In this document: positions 32,285 to 41,474 of the stretch, piece by piece | How positions within the stretch are numbered: position 1 is the first letter of the stretch | Layout: each line of letters begins with the position of its first letter | Assembly: GCA_003427395.1 (NCBI GenBank) | Contig: BFEA01000525.1 | Coordinates: 471,281 to 512,754, forward strand | Reading direction: 5' to 3' | From: Chara braunii | Taxonomy: Eukaryota > Streptophyta > Charophyceae > Charales > Characeae | Length of the DNA: 41,474 nucleotides | Notes under the pieces: model-generated | Seen by the model: the letters and a program-made list of their open reading frames with translations, nothing else | What the model was told of the DNA's origin: nothing | Database searches by the model: none | Made by a program: the position numbers and the translations under genes

Positions 32285-32291
32285 ACCGACA

Positions 32292-32880
32292 ACGCTACCT
32301 CTCATATATGTGGCGTTGTCTCTGGTCTATGTGACGCTACTTCTGGTCTAAGTGGCGCTGCTATTTGTCTTTATTGATGATGTGACGTTTGCCACCTGTC
32401 TTGATTGCTGACGTTGCATTGTCCACGGTGTCTACATGAGGTGAATGGTTGTGAGGAAGAGGAAGATCGGGACTGTGGAGAGATTGTGGATACGTACCTG
32501 ATTGTCTCCATGTCGACATTGCTCCAGTGCTGATGAGGGACTCATTAGACGTGCCATGTGGCACATTGAGGATACTTTAGATACTCGTTCAGACTATTGA
32601 TTATTGAAGTGGTGATTGAGGAGGGAGCCCGAAGCAGGAGTAGGCATTATGTTTATCTCCTCTCCTTTGTCGAATCTCCCTCCTCTCTCCTTCGTCTATG
32701 TATGATTATCTCATTCTGTCTGGACATGATCTTGACCATTGGTAATCATCAGTTGGTTGACATTCATCTGGACTTGCATTGTTGATAACTGTATTCACGA
32801 TTTGGGTTCATTGCAGTCTGCTTGATTGTTGGTCAATAATGTTTCTGATTTTTAATTGCAAGCATGTGTTTTTTTTTTTT
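32292..32880. other. Continuation of element A satellite, then unassigned
   Basis: The first 100 bp repeat the wording of the satellite at 4887-5078 in degenerate form (CTACCTCTCATATATGTGGCG, CTGGTCTATGTGACGCTACT split over 32296-32345). This shows that element B split a once continuous sequence. From about 32400 to 32865 I see no gene, repeat or RNA signal. A T-run lies at about 32868-32881. Confidence 0.6.
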
Positions 32881-32896
32881 TGGAAACAACTACTTC

Positions 32897-34170
32897 CTGG
32901 TCATGATTTGATGTCTGAATCTGTAGGAAAGGTGACAGCAGCCTTGATGGAGATGGAGGAAGAAAAAAACCCGGGCATTGATGGGTTCCCAAAAGGATTT
33001 TGGGAAGTGATGTGGGATTTTCTATCTCACGACCTTATGGACTTCTATGAAGCTGTATGGACATCAGGGAGAATGAGTAAGGTGGTTGGAGAAGGAATTT
33101 TAGCCCTGCTATATAAAAAGGGAAATAAACTCAACATTCACAATTACAAACATATTACTCTCCTTATAGTAACATATAAATTGGCAGCAGAAGCTTTAGC
33201 AAACCGCTTGAGGAAAGTGATCAGGGACATCATCCATCCAACCCAAACAGGATTTATTGAAGGGAGAAATATCCAAGATAACATCCTGCTCATAAATGAA
33301 TTAGTTAAATTTTCCAGACAATCGAAACTCAATGCAACTTTAGTTTTTATTGATTTTGGAAAAGCCTATGATCATGTTGATTGACTATTTTTTAAAAATG
33401 CATGGAAAAAATGAACATTGGACCTTCTTTTCGCCCATGGACAAAAATTCTTCATTCCAACGCAACTACAAGAGTAATGATAAATGGTAACCTCGCCCCA
33501 CTTATTTTGTTGGAAAGATCGGTGAGACAAGGTGATCCTATTGCTCCCTTTCTTTTTGTTATAATAATGAAGGCCCTAGCAGCTAACTTGCGGCAAAATA
33601 AAGATATTAAAAAAATCCGGGTTTCTTAAATCCCTGAAGAAGCCATACCAATTTGTTCTTTTTTTGCTGATGACCTCTCCTTGATAATTAAAGCAACGTA
33701 AGATAATCTAAAAGGAATTAAAATGTTAATGGATAATTTTTGTAAGTTGTATGACATGAGGGTTAACTGGGGGACCAAGACACAAGGGTGGTGGATATAC
33801 CACCAAGGGGTTCTTCCCCCAGAGACTCCTAATATTAACTGGCTCCCTCTACACACACCTATCAGAGTTTTAGGAGTATCCCTATCAGCAAAAGGTAAAC
33901 CAAAGACAAATAATAAATATATTTCTAAACCAGCCTCAATGAAAATGGAGGTATGGAAAGATAAACACGCTTTTTTGATAGGCAGGTCACTGGTGGTGAA
34001 CAATGTCATCCTAGCCTTAGCATGGTATAAATCGGCAATATGGGCATTGGAGAAGAAGGGACTAATCACGATCTCAAAAATATAATTAGCATAGTCGCTT
34101 GGCAAGCAGTTATTCAACCTAAGACAAAAGGAGGCCTGGGCATCTTGGACCCAACTACACAAGCAATGAC
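32897..34170 (+). pseudogene. LINE (non-LTR) reverse transcriptase fragment
   Basis: L1-type plant-like LINE RT, truncated at its 5' end (no endonuclease) and interrupted by stops near 33384, 33627, 33700 and 34083. Motifs in order: EEEKNPGIDGFPKGFWEVMW, ILALLYKKGN, ITLLIVTYKLAAEALANRLR, GFIEGRNIQDNILLINEL, VFIDFGKAYDHVD, SVRQGDPIAPFLFVIIMKAL, FFADDLSLI (the catalytic Asp-Asp) and GGLGILDPTTQA. The DFGKAYD motif normally reads D-F-x-KAYD, so the core is recognisable. It would reverse-transcribe its own RNA at a nicked target. No poly-A tail is evident after 34170. Confidence 0.88.
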
Positions 34171-34189
34171 TCTATTGCAATCAGACTCG

Positions 34190-35061
34190 ACTTCTTCACA
34201 CTTGTCATGCATGCAAACAACGAAACAGCAAACTGGCGACATGCGCCCACACAGTACTCAAAGATATCGTAACCAGGTAGGAGTTCCCTTCAAACTGGCT
34301 ATGGCGACTGAGCGCCCACACAACTCACTGTTCGCACTCTGGATCACCCTAGATGTCCCACACGCAACACTCTATACGCAACACACACACACACACACAC
34401 GCTACTATAGCTATGGCTGCCACTATCCTATCGCTACACTACACTTCACTGCCCTCTTCGTCTTCGGGCGCACTGCAGACCTCCTTGCACAAGCTGCTGA
34501 GGCAGCGCTTCCGCATGGCATCCACAGGAATGAATGACTGGCTGGACGCAGCCTCTTGATTTATACTTTTGTGTGGCGTTGGTCTGCCCTGTATCCCTTG
34601 GCCCACGATGTGCACAGTCCCAGACGGTACTTGCTAGACTGGACCGGACTGGGCTACCTGGGACTGCTGACTCTACGTAGTGGACCTACACCACTTGCCC
34701 ACTTGCCTCGGCCTAAACAGGGGCTGACTCCGAAAGGCCAGTTCTAGAAACTTCTACTTTGGCCTTTCGGTACTGTAGCAGCTACGACTTTGCCCTTTCA
34801 GGTAAGTAGCAACTACGACCTTGACCCTTCAGATATCCTACAGCTACGACTTTGGAACTGTCTAGACTCCTACGCTACAGGTCTACAGTTCGATTCCCTT
34901 CTAAGCTGTGACCTACGACAATCTACCTACCACTGGCGTTTCGACAGGTCGCAGGTCCAAATCTACGGGTTGTCATCAATACTGTACGCAGGTAAGATGG
35001 GGAACTAGGGATCGAGCCTTGGGATCTGCATTTGCTACTGCAAACTGGTGAATACCGTTTC
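34190..35061. other. Unassigned region with small repeats
   Basis: No gene recognised. It holds a CA microsatellite (34379-34400) and a degenerate 31-bp tandem repeat with units at 34770-34801, 34802-34832 and 34833-34855 (core GTAGCAACTACGACCTTG, then CCCTTCAG). Minus-strand sequence around 34995-35055 has AAATGCAG and GGCTCGATCCC (B-box-like), resembling the tRNA-like segment at window start. Part may be the 3' LTR of element D, whose likely start is at 35062. Confidence 0.5.
34379..34400. repeat. CA microsatellite
   Basis: Eleven uninterrupted CA units. Confidence 0.95.
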
Positions 35062-35062
35062 A

Positions 35063-35080
35063 CTCCCGCCGCCCTAAATT
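35063..35080 (-). promoter_or_regulatory. Candidate polypurine tract of element D
   Basis: Minus strand AATTTAGGGCGGCGGGAG directly followed by TGAAACGG, 21 bp after the pol stop. Position and composition fit a polypurine tract with an LTR starting at 35062. A similar CGACGGGAGTGAAA occurs in reverse at window start (about 3-16). No second LTR is available to confirm it. Confidence 0.45.
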
Positions 35081-35100
35081 CGAGGTCCTCCGAGAAAATT

Positions 35101-35550
35101 TCAGTCCAAGGCAGGAACTTTACCCTTCTGCTGTCTTTCATAGGCCCGGACTATATCGGGAGCTGTCTCTAGAAGTTCAGATCTTGTAAACCAACGGTCG
35201 TCTTCCAGTTCTTGATAACTAAAATGAACCTTGTACTGTTTTTGCGGACGACCCCTACCTCCGGCTCTAAAGACATCCTCAGCCACTATACCGTCTATGT
35301 CATACCTTCCATCCATATCTGGTGGGATCATTGATCTACGGGATGGAAACTGATGACTTGTTTGACAAGGTAGCAACTCCGATGTGTGGAAAACTGGATA
35401 CATGTGGAGGTGTGCTGGTAGTTCTATTGTATAGGACGGTCCATCTTCACCGCCCTTGACTTCAAGAACAGGCCACGGTCCTCTATATGTGGGCAGTAAC
35501 TTCTGCGAGATGTTCTCCTCAGGTGCAAACTCTTTCGAACTAACCCAGAC
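35101..35550 (-). pseudogene. pol: Element D integrase C-terminal, chromodomain-like tail
   Basis: Open from the adapter junction to the TAA/TAG region at 35101. It begins VWVSSKEFAPEENISQKLLP, then TYRGPWPVLEVKGGEDGPSY (GPY/F-type module) and YPVFHTSELLPC. The tail YDIDGIVAEDVFRAGGRGRP, QKQYKVHFS, then DDRWFTRSELLETAPDIV resembles the reduced chromodomain of chromovirus integrases. About a dozen residues linking it to the core are missing, by comparison with element A, because the assembly there contains adapter and a misplaced fragment. The biological gene may therefore be continuous. Confidence 0.82.
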
Positions 35551-35741
35551 CTGTCTCTTATACACATCTAGATGTGTATAAGAGACAGGAGCATCCGCGA
35601 CTACGTTGTACTTCCCTTTGACAGGCTTGAGCTCAAAGTCGTACTGATCTATCTCTGCGGCCCACCTTGTAAGCTTAGGTGTCATCTTGGCCTGGGTCTT
35701 TAACCACCGTAACGTCTGTCTCTTATACACATCTAGATGTG
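35551..35741. other. Sequencing artefact: Nextera mate-pair junction adapters with misplaced fragment
   Basis: 35551-35588 is the exact 38-nt head-to-head Nextera mosaic-end junction: CTGTCTCTTATACACATCT followed by its reverse complement. 35716-35741 is a second, partial junction. Between them 35589-35715 is an identical 127-bp copy of 36791-36917 from the RNase H region, out of order. Translation produces the adapter peptides THLDVYKRQ and MYKRQ. This is library-derived DNA left in the assembly. Confidence 0.97.
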
Positions 35742-36956
35742 GTTAATCATCCTATGCTGGGCTTTCCTGAGGTTTTCTACAACANTAGCTAGTTCTTTCT
35801 CGTGCTGTACAGCGAACTCCCGGGTCCCGGGCGGCAATCTCTCAATCTGATCCCGGTTGAGTCCCTCAAATGGTCTGCGGAGTCTAAAGGACTTGTGCGG
35901 TTCGTTGGGAGTGCGGCAGGTGGCTAGATGCACGGTGTTATTGTACGCACTAGCTACTTTAGGCAACATCTCATCCCAGTTAATCTGATCTGGCCTAATA
36001 TACATGCGCAAAACTTGCTGTAGGATCTTGTTCATTTGCTCTGTCTGACCGTTAGTCTCTGGATGGCGGTCGGACGACATCAACAACTTAGATCCGTATA
36101 CTCCCATGAGTTCTTGCCAGTTCTGGCTAGTAAAGCGACTATCTTTGTCGCTAACTATAGACAGCGGGATTCCGTTCTCACTAACCCAACAGTCAAAGAA
36201 CCTCTGTATGACTAAATCAGTACGCGCCTCAGAAGGCAAAGGAACAAAAACTGCGTGCTTGCTAAAGCGGTCAACTATGACCATGACTTGGCTCTTGCCA
36301 TGCCTGCTCTTGACTTGAGTGTCCATGAAATCTATTGACACTGAGTCTCCCGGCTGATCCGGAATGGGCAAGGGTCTGAGAAGACCTAGCGGGGCGCGCG
36401 CAAAACTCTTATTATGCTGGCAGACTTTGCAACTGCGAACATACTCTACGCAGTCATTCTTCATCCCTGGCCAGGTATACGCGCGCATCAGATTGGCCAA
36501 AGTCTTTTGCCAACCGAAATGACCCTCTGTGTCGTGACATTCCCCCATAATCATACTACGGATCTCTTCGCTATTGGGGATGCATAACCGGTCAAAGACA
36601 TTAGTCTTCTCGAAGAGTAATCCTCCAGTAGTGCGGTAGTTCGGCTCGGTCTCTGAGGCCTTCTTGACTCGCGTGAGGAGCTCACTATAGATAGGGTCCT
36701 GCGCGTAGGCTTCTCTAACCTTCTGCTGCAGATCCTTTCCTATATCGAGGTAATGTACTATTGCCCCAAAGTAATCTGCTCTCCTACTCAGAGCATCCGC
36801 GACTACGTTGTACTTCCCTTTGACAGGCTTGAGCTCAAAGTCGTACTGATCTATCTCTGCGGCCCACCTTGTAAGCTTAGGTGTCATCTTGGCCTGGGTC
36901 TTTAACCACCGTAACGTTTCATGGTCCGAATAGACTTTGAAGTGCCTCCCAAGCAA
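35742..36956 (-). pseudogene. pol: Element D RNase H end and integrase core
   Basis: Open for about 400 codons from 36956. The start (HFKVYSDHETLRWLKTQ, VVADALSRRADYFGAI) is the RNase H C-terminal half. The HHCC zinc region follows (GECHDTEGHFGW, then CKVCQHNK), with the complete integrase catalytic triad: VSIDFMDTQ (Asp), IVSDKDSRFTS (Asp) and ETNGQTEQMN (Glu). LPKVASAYNNTVHLAT and RDQIERLPPGTREFAV continue the core. It ends artificially at the adapter at 35741. One N at about 35785 gives an unknown residue. By family, it inserts element cDNA into chromosomes. This is the least damaged integrase of the window. Confidence 0.88.
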
Positions 36957-38441
36957 GTAGTGCTTCCAGTGGTCTAATGCTTACCTGAGAGCGTAGAGTT
37001 CCCTCTCATAGGTAGATGTTGCAACCTTCTCTGAAGGCATCCTAGCCATTGCCATCGTCTTGCTGGAACACTGCGCCTATGCCGTACTGGCTAGCATCCG
37101 TAGTAACAACAAAAGGCAAGGACGGATCGGCGACCTTAAGGACCGGATACTCTATCAACGCCTGCTTTAGCTTCTTCATGGCGGACGTGCAGTCCTTGTC
37201 CCACTTCCAGATTGTCTCTTTACTCAGCAATCTGCGAAGGGGCGCAGCGATGGTGGAGAAGTTCCTTACGAACTTTCTGTAGTAATTCGCTAAGCCCAGG
37301 AACGAGCGCAACTCTGTCAGCGTACGTGGCGTGGGCCAATCTCTAATCGCTGCGATCTTGCTATCTTCTGGCTTAACGCCGTCTCCGTCTAAGACGTGGC
37401 CTAGATACAAAACTTGGGTCTTCGCCCAATCGCACTTCTTTGCATTGATCTTGAAGTTAGCTTTTCTCAGCTTCTGCAAGACTTGCCTGAGATAACCCTG
37501 ATGCTCTTCGAGGGTCCGACTAAACACTAGGATGTCATCTAGATAAACTACAACGAATTTGTCTAACCACGGCCTAAACAAATCATTCATACACCACTGA
37601 AAAGTTGCTGGCGCATTGGTTAGTCCAAAGGGCATCACTATAAACTCATAATGCCCGTACCTAGTCCGGAAGGCTGTCTTATACTGATCATCAGGGTGTA
37701 CCTCTATCTGATGATATTCCGACTTTAAGTCTATCTTAGAGAAATACTTAGCCCCCTGCACTCGATCTAAGAGATCGTCGATCCTAGGCAGTGGCTCAGC
37801 ATTCTTTACTGTAATAGCATTCAGACCCCTATAGTCTATGCACATTCTCAGCTCTCCCTCTTTCTTAGGAACAAAGAAAACAGGTGCTCCGAAAGGAGAC
37901 AAACTGGGCCTAATCCAACCCTTCTCGAGGAGCTCGTCTAATTGCTTGCGAAGCTCCTCTAACTCCCGCAGGGACATCCTAAACACAGCACCCTTAGGAG
38001 TTCTAATGCCAGGCTCTATCTCGATACGGTGCTGGATGGGCCGCGACACCGTGCCTGTCGGCGGCTCAGTCAAATCCTTAAACTCCTCCAGCAGCTTGGC
38101 AATCGTAGGGTCCATCCGCTTCTCTTCCGTAGGCTCAGTGACGGGCCTAACATAGGCAACAAAGACCTGTTCCTCTAATTTCTCCTTCTTCACCAATCTG
38201 GCGAACGCAGGGGCACTAAGGCAGCAATGTGCCAAGGAATTCTCTACTCCTGACACATGAAACAGGCGGGCAGTCTTAGCCTCGCCTGCAAAACTAGGGA
38301 GTCTACACTCGTGCTCCTTCAAATGGAGCATTGCCCCGGCTGCCTCTCCCCAATCCATTCCCAGTACTATATCAAACGGGAGGCTGTCCTCTACGAGGAG
38401 AGTCAGGGAGTGGAGGACCTTCTCCACCTTCCCATCTTTCT
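36957..38441 (-). pseudogene. pol: Element D protease end, reverse transcriptase and RNase H start
   Basis: A 461-codon open frame (38427-37042). It begins with the protease C-terminal part (LPFDIVLGMDWGEAAGAM). RT follows with [68 protein letters not shown] and an intact catalytic VVVYLDDILVFSRTLEEH, then LRSFLGLANYYRKFVRNFST. RNase H begins VVTTDASQYGIGAVFQQDD. At 37042 the frame ends: about eight residues found in element A (YRPVEFMS-like) are missing. The next frame continues MPSEKVATSTYERELYAL with a TAA near 36980. RT itself looks intact. It is related to, and more GC-rich than, element A RT. Confidence 0.9.
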
Positions 38442-38723
38442 CTAGGCGAAATACGCCTGAACTCCCTCTACGTAATCCTCTACAACCATGGTACGATTGT
38501 CCGCGAGGATACTAACTATGGGGTCTGTCAGTTTCTGGACCTTAAGTCCCAACCTCAACTTCTGCAGCGCTTGCTTACTAATATAGCTGCGGGTGGCCCC
38601 TGAGTCTACTAGGGCCCCTACTCTACTTCTAAAAATCTTTACATCTAATAAAATCAGCTGCCCTTTATTATCCTTCTTCATCTTGGCCCAGGCGGGCCTC
38701 CTCTCCTTCAACTCTTCCGCCAC
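38442..38723 (-). pseudogene. pol: Element D aspartic protease
   Basis: Starts at ATG 38721-38723, about 165 nt after the gag stop. The active site VGALVDSGATRSYISKQALQ has an intact Asp-Ser-Gly. The region LGLKVQKLTDPIVSILADN aligns with element A. A TAG closes the frame at 38442 and protease wording resumes in the RT frame (LTLLVEDSLPFDIVLGMDWG), so a frameshift of one base lies near 38440. Processing of Gag and Pol is the family role. The distance from gag suggests that Pol was made as a fusion or by reinitiation; no mechanism is evident. Confidence 0.8.
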
Positions 38724-38886
38724 GCCTATGAGGGAGGTGTCTAGCGAAACTCTAACACAAGCAGTCTCGGGACAGCTGTCTAGACACCGGCCCGCAATCC
38801 TACCGTAGGCACATGTGGTGTGGGAGTCTCCTGCCAGCTAGCGCTATTTTCCCCACATGGCCTAGTGGTAGGGGCAGTTGCTACCC

Positions 38887-40755
38887 CTACCGGCGGCTGC
38901 CTTTTGGCTCTTGAGCAGCCGTTCGGGTCTCTCGATACTTAGGACAATATTTGATGATATGGCCCGGGTCACCGCAGAAAATGCACTGGCCCCAGTTCAA
39001 TCGTTGTTGCCATAAAGCCTGGTCCAGACCCAAAGATTCCCACGGCCTACCCTGAGGTATCCCTGGGTGCCATCCTCCTGCTCTATAGGGAGACCTGTTC
39101 CTAGGACGGTTTTGCGTGGGACCTTGACCCCTACCTCCCGCTTGGCGGTTCCCTCCTCTGCCGCCAACCCCCTGATCGCCTTGGAATCAGCTCCCTGAGG
39201 CCCGGCCCCCTTGGCCTTGGCCTCGTCCTCCTTGCGGCCTCCCTCCATCCGCGACAGCAGCGTAAGTCCTCCCCTGGCCCACACTACTGTCCTCCTCCTC
39301 GAACCCCCACTCAATCTGGTCGTAGGGAATCTTGTCCACACTACCCTCATCTAAAGTGAGCACAAGGCTATCCTTGGTCTTGACTTGCCCTGAGATAGTG
39401 CGGCCCTTCCACTTTTTGCCCTTGTCTAAATCTTTGTGCCAGAAGGTGGAAATCGANGCAGACTTCGCCTCGAACGCGACCACTTCCCTGCTAAGTATAT
39501 CATAAGTCATAGCAGGGTCCTGACTCTTGTCAAAGAAGTGACCACGCAGCGTTTCGGGCATAGCCCAGTAGAAAAGGTTGACCAACTGGATTTCCGTGAC
39601 CTTGTGGTCAGGAACAACCACCAACTCATCCATTGTGCCCTTGAGTGCCCTTGCACTTTTCCATTGGCGCGAGTGTATTGTCTGAAGCCTATCTGAGGCT
39701 TTGACACTACGGGCAACATCAACGAATCGCTCGCGCAGCAGCTTCAAGAATTCAATGAGGGACGTAAACGAGGAGTACGCAACTGGATCGTCACTACAGT
39801 TGGCAGCACGAACAAGGGATCTTGCGAAACTGGCGGCCTCGTCTCTAAGTGCATGGATCACAATTAAGACCTGCTGATCCGGGGAGACCTGTTGCAAATG
39901 CACATAGGTCTTAACATTGGCCTCCCAATTNTNAAAGTTCTCTTCCCTTTTCCCNNTNTAGGAATCAGGGAATTTGACTTTGACTGGCTCCCTGCGAGGA
40001 CGGGCCTCCTCCTCCTTGGGAGCGGCCACCTTGACGCCTTCGATGGCGCCGACACAAAAACGCTCAGTTTTCTCGAGGCGATGACTCACCTCGGATCCCA
40101 CAGCGCCTACTAGTTCGCGAGCAAAATCCCGTAATCCCGTTCGCATCGAACGCACGGATATCTCCTGGCTGCGACTAAACTCATAGTGTTTTTCTTGCAC
40201 TTTAGCTAACCGNTCAACGCTATGGGCGATGATCTCCACTTTGCGTTGGAGATCTACTTGCGGAGTCAATTGTGTTGTTAAGGCAGTCCTCACCTCCGCT
40301 AGTTCTTGCATTGCTGCATTCGCTGCCTCCACTCTTCTCTTCTTCTCCCTCATCACTGCGAGCTTTCACGCCATCCTCTGTTCATCCTCCATCGCCTGCC
40401 GCGTCAGAACATCTTCTTCTGCTTCCCATTTCTTCATGGTGGCTTCTTGCTCATCCTTGGGGATGTACATAGCAACCTCTTCCTCCTCACACAGGGATAA
40501 GTTGGCGACCCACTCCGAAATCTTCTTCTCCATCTCATCACTGCTGCTGCCGCTGTGCTGCCCACTCTTTTGCAGTGGCGGTCCTTCCTCTTCTTCATCC
40601 NCCTCCTTCAACTTCTCTTCTTCTTCCTTTTTCAACCTCTCTTTCTCCCTGGCCATCTCTTCTTCCATCTTCTTTAGTTTGGCCGCCTGTTCCTCTTTCA
40701 AGGCCTTCTTCTTGGCCTCCTTCTTCTCCTTCCTCTCTTGCAGGGTGGCGGCCAT
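38887..40755 (-). pseudogene. gag: Element D Gag with coiled-coil N terminus and CCHC knuckle
   Basis: One frame of about 620 codons from ATG 40753-40755 to TAG 38887-38889, with TGA stops at about 40366 and 39187. The N terminus is a highly charged Lys/Glu coiled coil (KEEQAAKLKKMEEEMAREKE). Next come capsid-like segments (VKVKFPDS, NWEANVKTYVHLQQV, FVDVARSVKASDRLQTIHSR, LVNLFYWAMPETLRGHFFD) and a basic GGRGQGQGG tract. The zinc knuckle CIFCGDPGHIIKYC is at about 38945-38990. A few Ns give unknown residues near 39451, 39931, 39955 and 40213. It would assemble particles and bind element RNA. An upstream in-frame GTG extension to 40824 is possible but less likely as the start. Confidence 0.82.
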
Positions 40756-41474
40756 CTTCTCCTCCTCCTCCTTCGTGTATGGTTGGGTGGCGGTACCACC
40801 TCGAGTGGGCCCTACTCTACACACAAATATATGTCAAAATCCCAGAGGAAAGAGGAGACGCCAGAGGGTCCCCCAAAGGGAGAACCCAACCAGTACCGGT
40901 CATTGGGCTAGACGAGTTGTTTAACGAGCGCTCGCCGCTCATGCCCAGGTCTCCAAGTGCCAGAGTAGAGCTTTGGTCCTACTAAGCCCGTGCAGGTTTG
41001 GCAGCAAGGCCCTATCCTTCATCCACAGATTCCTAGCACCTAGGATAGAAGAGACTCAATGTAGAAAGAGTAGACAGACAGACACAGCAAGTACCGTGGG
41101 GTAAGTGCACATCCACAGGGTAAGGGGATAGGCTGAGGGTTCAACGAGATATCACCAACTCCAGCTTGGTCAGCAGCTCCGGTCAACGCCTTGGAAAACG
41201 CCGAGTCAACGCAGACAAGCCCCGGTCAATGCTTGGTCAATCCTCTGGTCAACCCTCTGGTCAACGCCCGGTCAACCCTTCACCTCGGCTATGGCTGCCG
41301 GCACCTTCACCTTCGTCACCCTCGCCGTCTACTTCCCCGTCCTTCACTTTCTTTCCCTTCACTTCCGCTGCATTTTATTTATTTATTTATTTATTATTTA
41401 TTTTTTTTGTGCTCGCCCCCGGCTATGTCTGCCTTCTTCTCCAACCTCCTCCTCCCACACTTCTTCTTCTCTCT
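40756..41474 (-). other. Element D leader/upstream region
   Basis: No gene. It contains the TTGACC cluster (41181-41275), and an ATTT-repeat tract at about 41371-41410. I see no match to a common plant primer tRNA end, and no match to the presumed LTR start at 35062. The LTR/leader boundary is therefore not placed. Confidence 0.5.
41181..41275 (-). promoter_or_regulatory. Cluster of TTGACC (W-box-like) motifs
   Basis: Minus-strand TTGACC at 41181-41186, 41224-41229, 41235-41240, 41247-41252, 41259-41264 and 41270-41275, plus TTGACT at 41204-41209. The last five are spaced 11-12 bp apart. TTGAC(C/T) is the W-box bound by WRKY factors in plants and green algae. The cluster may be a promoter element of element D or just an 11-bp tandem repeat. 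Confidence 0.5.

Larger units (their letters stand above)
5079..32291 (-). mobile_element. Element B: giant Ty3/gypsy-type LTR retrotransposon, about 27.2 kb
   Basis: Two direct repeats (5079-12373 and 24307-32291) share ends TGTCGAGC...CACCGACA and flank 11.9 kb of internal DNA. A 19-nt tRNA-Asp primer site lies 2 nt from the right-hand LTR, so the element reads on the minus strand: 5' LTR at the right, then gag, protease, RT, RNase H, integrase, a second Gag-like ORF, a 2-kb noncoding tail and the 3' LTR. The flanks are GCGC (5075-5078) and ACGC (32292-32295), a possible 4-bp target duplication with one change. No clean polypurine tract is seen beside the 3' LTR at 12374. All ORFs are broken, so the copy is not autonomous. 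Confidence 0.85.
24307..32291 (-). repeat. Element B 5' LTR (7,985 bp)
   Basis: Homologous to 5079-12373 with the same ends. Differences: two extra hairpin units (about 27741-27870), a longer TA tract followed by an 815-bp segment (29876-30690) not found in the other LTR, a 190-N gap (26319-26508), and scattered base changes that are frequent near 24307-25700 and absent over 30968-31920. The promoter for the element RNA should lie here, but I cannot place a TATA box or start with confidence. No recognisable gene. Confidence 0.85.
35062..41474 (-). mobile_element. Element D: Ty3/gypsy (chromovirus-like) retrotransposon
   Basis: Minus-strand order gag (40755 to 38887), protease, RT, RNase H, integrase, chromodomain-like tail (to 35101). 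It shares long stretches of protein wording with element A and is the better preserved relative, with most catalytic motifs intact. Gag has two in-frame TGA stops, protease-RT has a frameshift near 38440, and RNase H has a small deletion near 37042. The integrase is interrupted by sequencing adapter. The 5' LTR lies beyond the window or is unrecognised, and I found no primer site in 40756-41474. Confidence 0.87.

Noticed and set aside
34995-35075. tRNA-derived SINE on the minus strand similar to window start
   Set aside because: AAATGCAG plus a B-box-like GGCTCGATCCC is suggestive, but the same bases fit the polypurine tract/LTR start of element D and no stems or tail are seen.
35101-35730. 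A single 209-aa protein joining RNase H and integrase tail
   Set aside because: It reads through Nextera adapter; the fusion is artificial.

Overview
This is eukaryotic repeat DNA with no convincing host gene. It is built almost entirely from nested, decayed retroelements: three Ty3/gypsy-type LTR retrotransposons and one LINE. The 19-nt primer-binding site matching a plant-type tRNA-Asp 3' end, the U6 snRNA fragment and the flavour of the Gag/Pol proteins suggest a plant or streptophyte alga with a large genome. A Chara-like charophyte is my best guess, from recalled resemblance of the Gag and Pol proteins and not from a search.

Layout. 1-213: a tRNA-like (A/B box) segment abutting an antisense U6 snRNA 3' half and a long stem-loop. 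880-931: the terminus of an element related to the giant element below. 932-5078 (+): element A, a Ty3/gypsy pol relic with many stops, followed by a probable LTR containing a 34-bp satellite. 5079-32291 (-): element B, a giant LTR retrotransposon of about 27.2 kb inserted into that satellite. 32292-32880: the satellite resumes. 32897-34170 (+): a 5'-truncated LINE reverse transcriptase. 34190-35061: unassigned DNA with small repeats. 35062-41474 (-): element D, a better preserved relative of element A (gag, protease, RT, RNase H, integrase with chromodomain-like tail). Its integrase carries untrimmed Nextera junction adapters.

Element B is the main object. Direct repeats of 7,295 bp (5079-12373) and 7,985 bp (24307-32291) both start TGTCGAGC and end CACCGACA. 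Two bases inside the right-hand copy lies a 19-nt tRNA-Asp primer site. This makes the long repeats LTRs of a minus-strand element with an internal region of 11,933 bp. On the minus strand the order is leader with possible intron, gag (QG-rich repeats, CCHC knuckle), protease, RT, RNase H, integrase, then a second Gag-like ORF with its own CCHC knuckle. A strong-looking 3' splice site lies just upstream of this second ORF. A 2-kb noncoding tail follows.

The most unusual signal is noncoding. The LTRs carry an array of about 35-nt hairpins with a nearly constant loop but stem arms that differ from copy to copy and usually remain complementary. A second, unrelated array with the same behaviour lies in the 3' noncoding tail. 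Together with a terminal hairpin showing paired changes between relatives, this suggests selection or a copying mechanism acting on structure.

Assembly cautions: Nextera junctions at 35551-35741; a 190-N gap in one LTR; the same nn ambiguity at homologous positions of both LTRs; and a 953-bp stretch identical between otherwise diverged LTRs.
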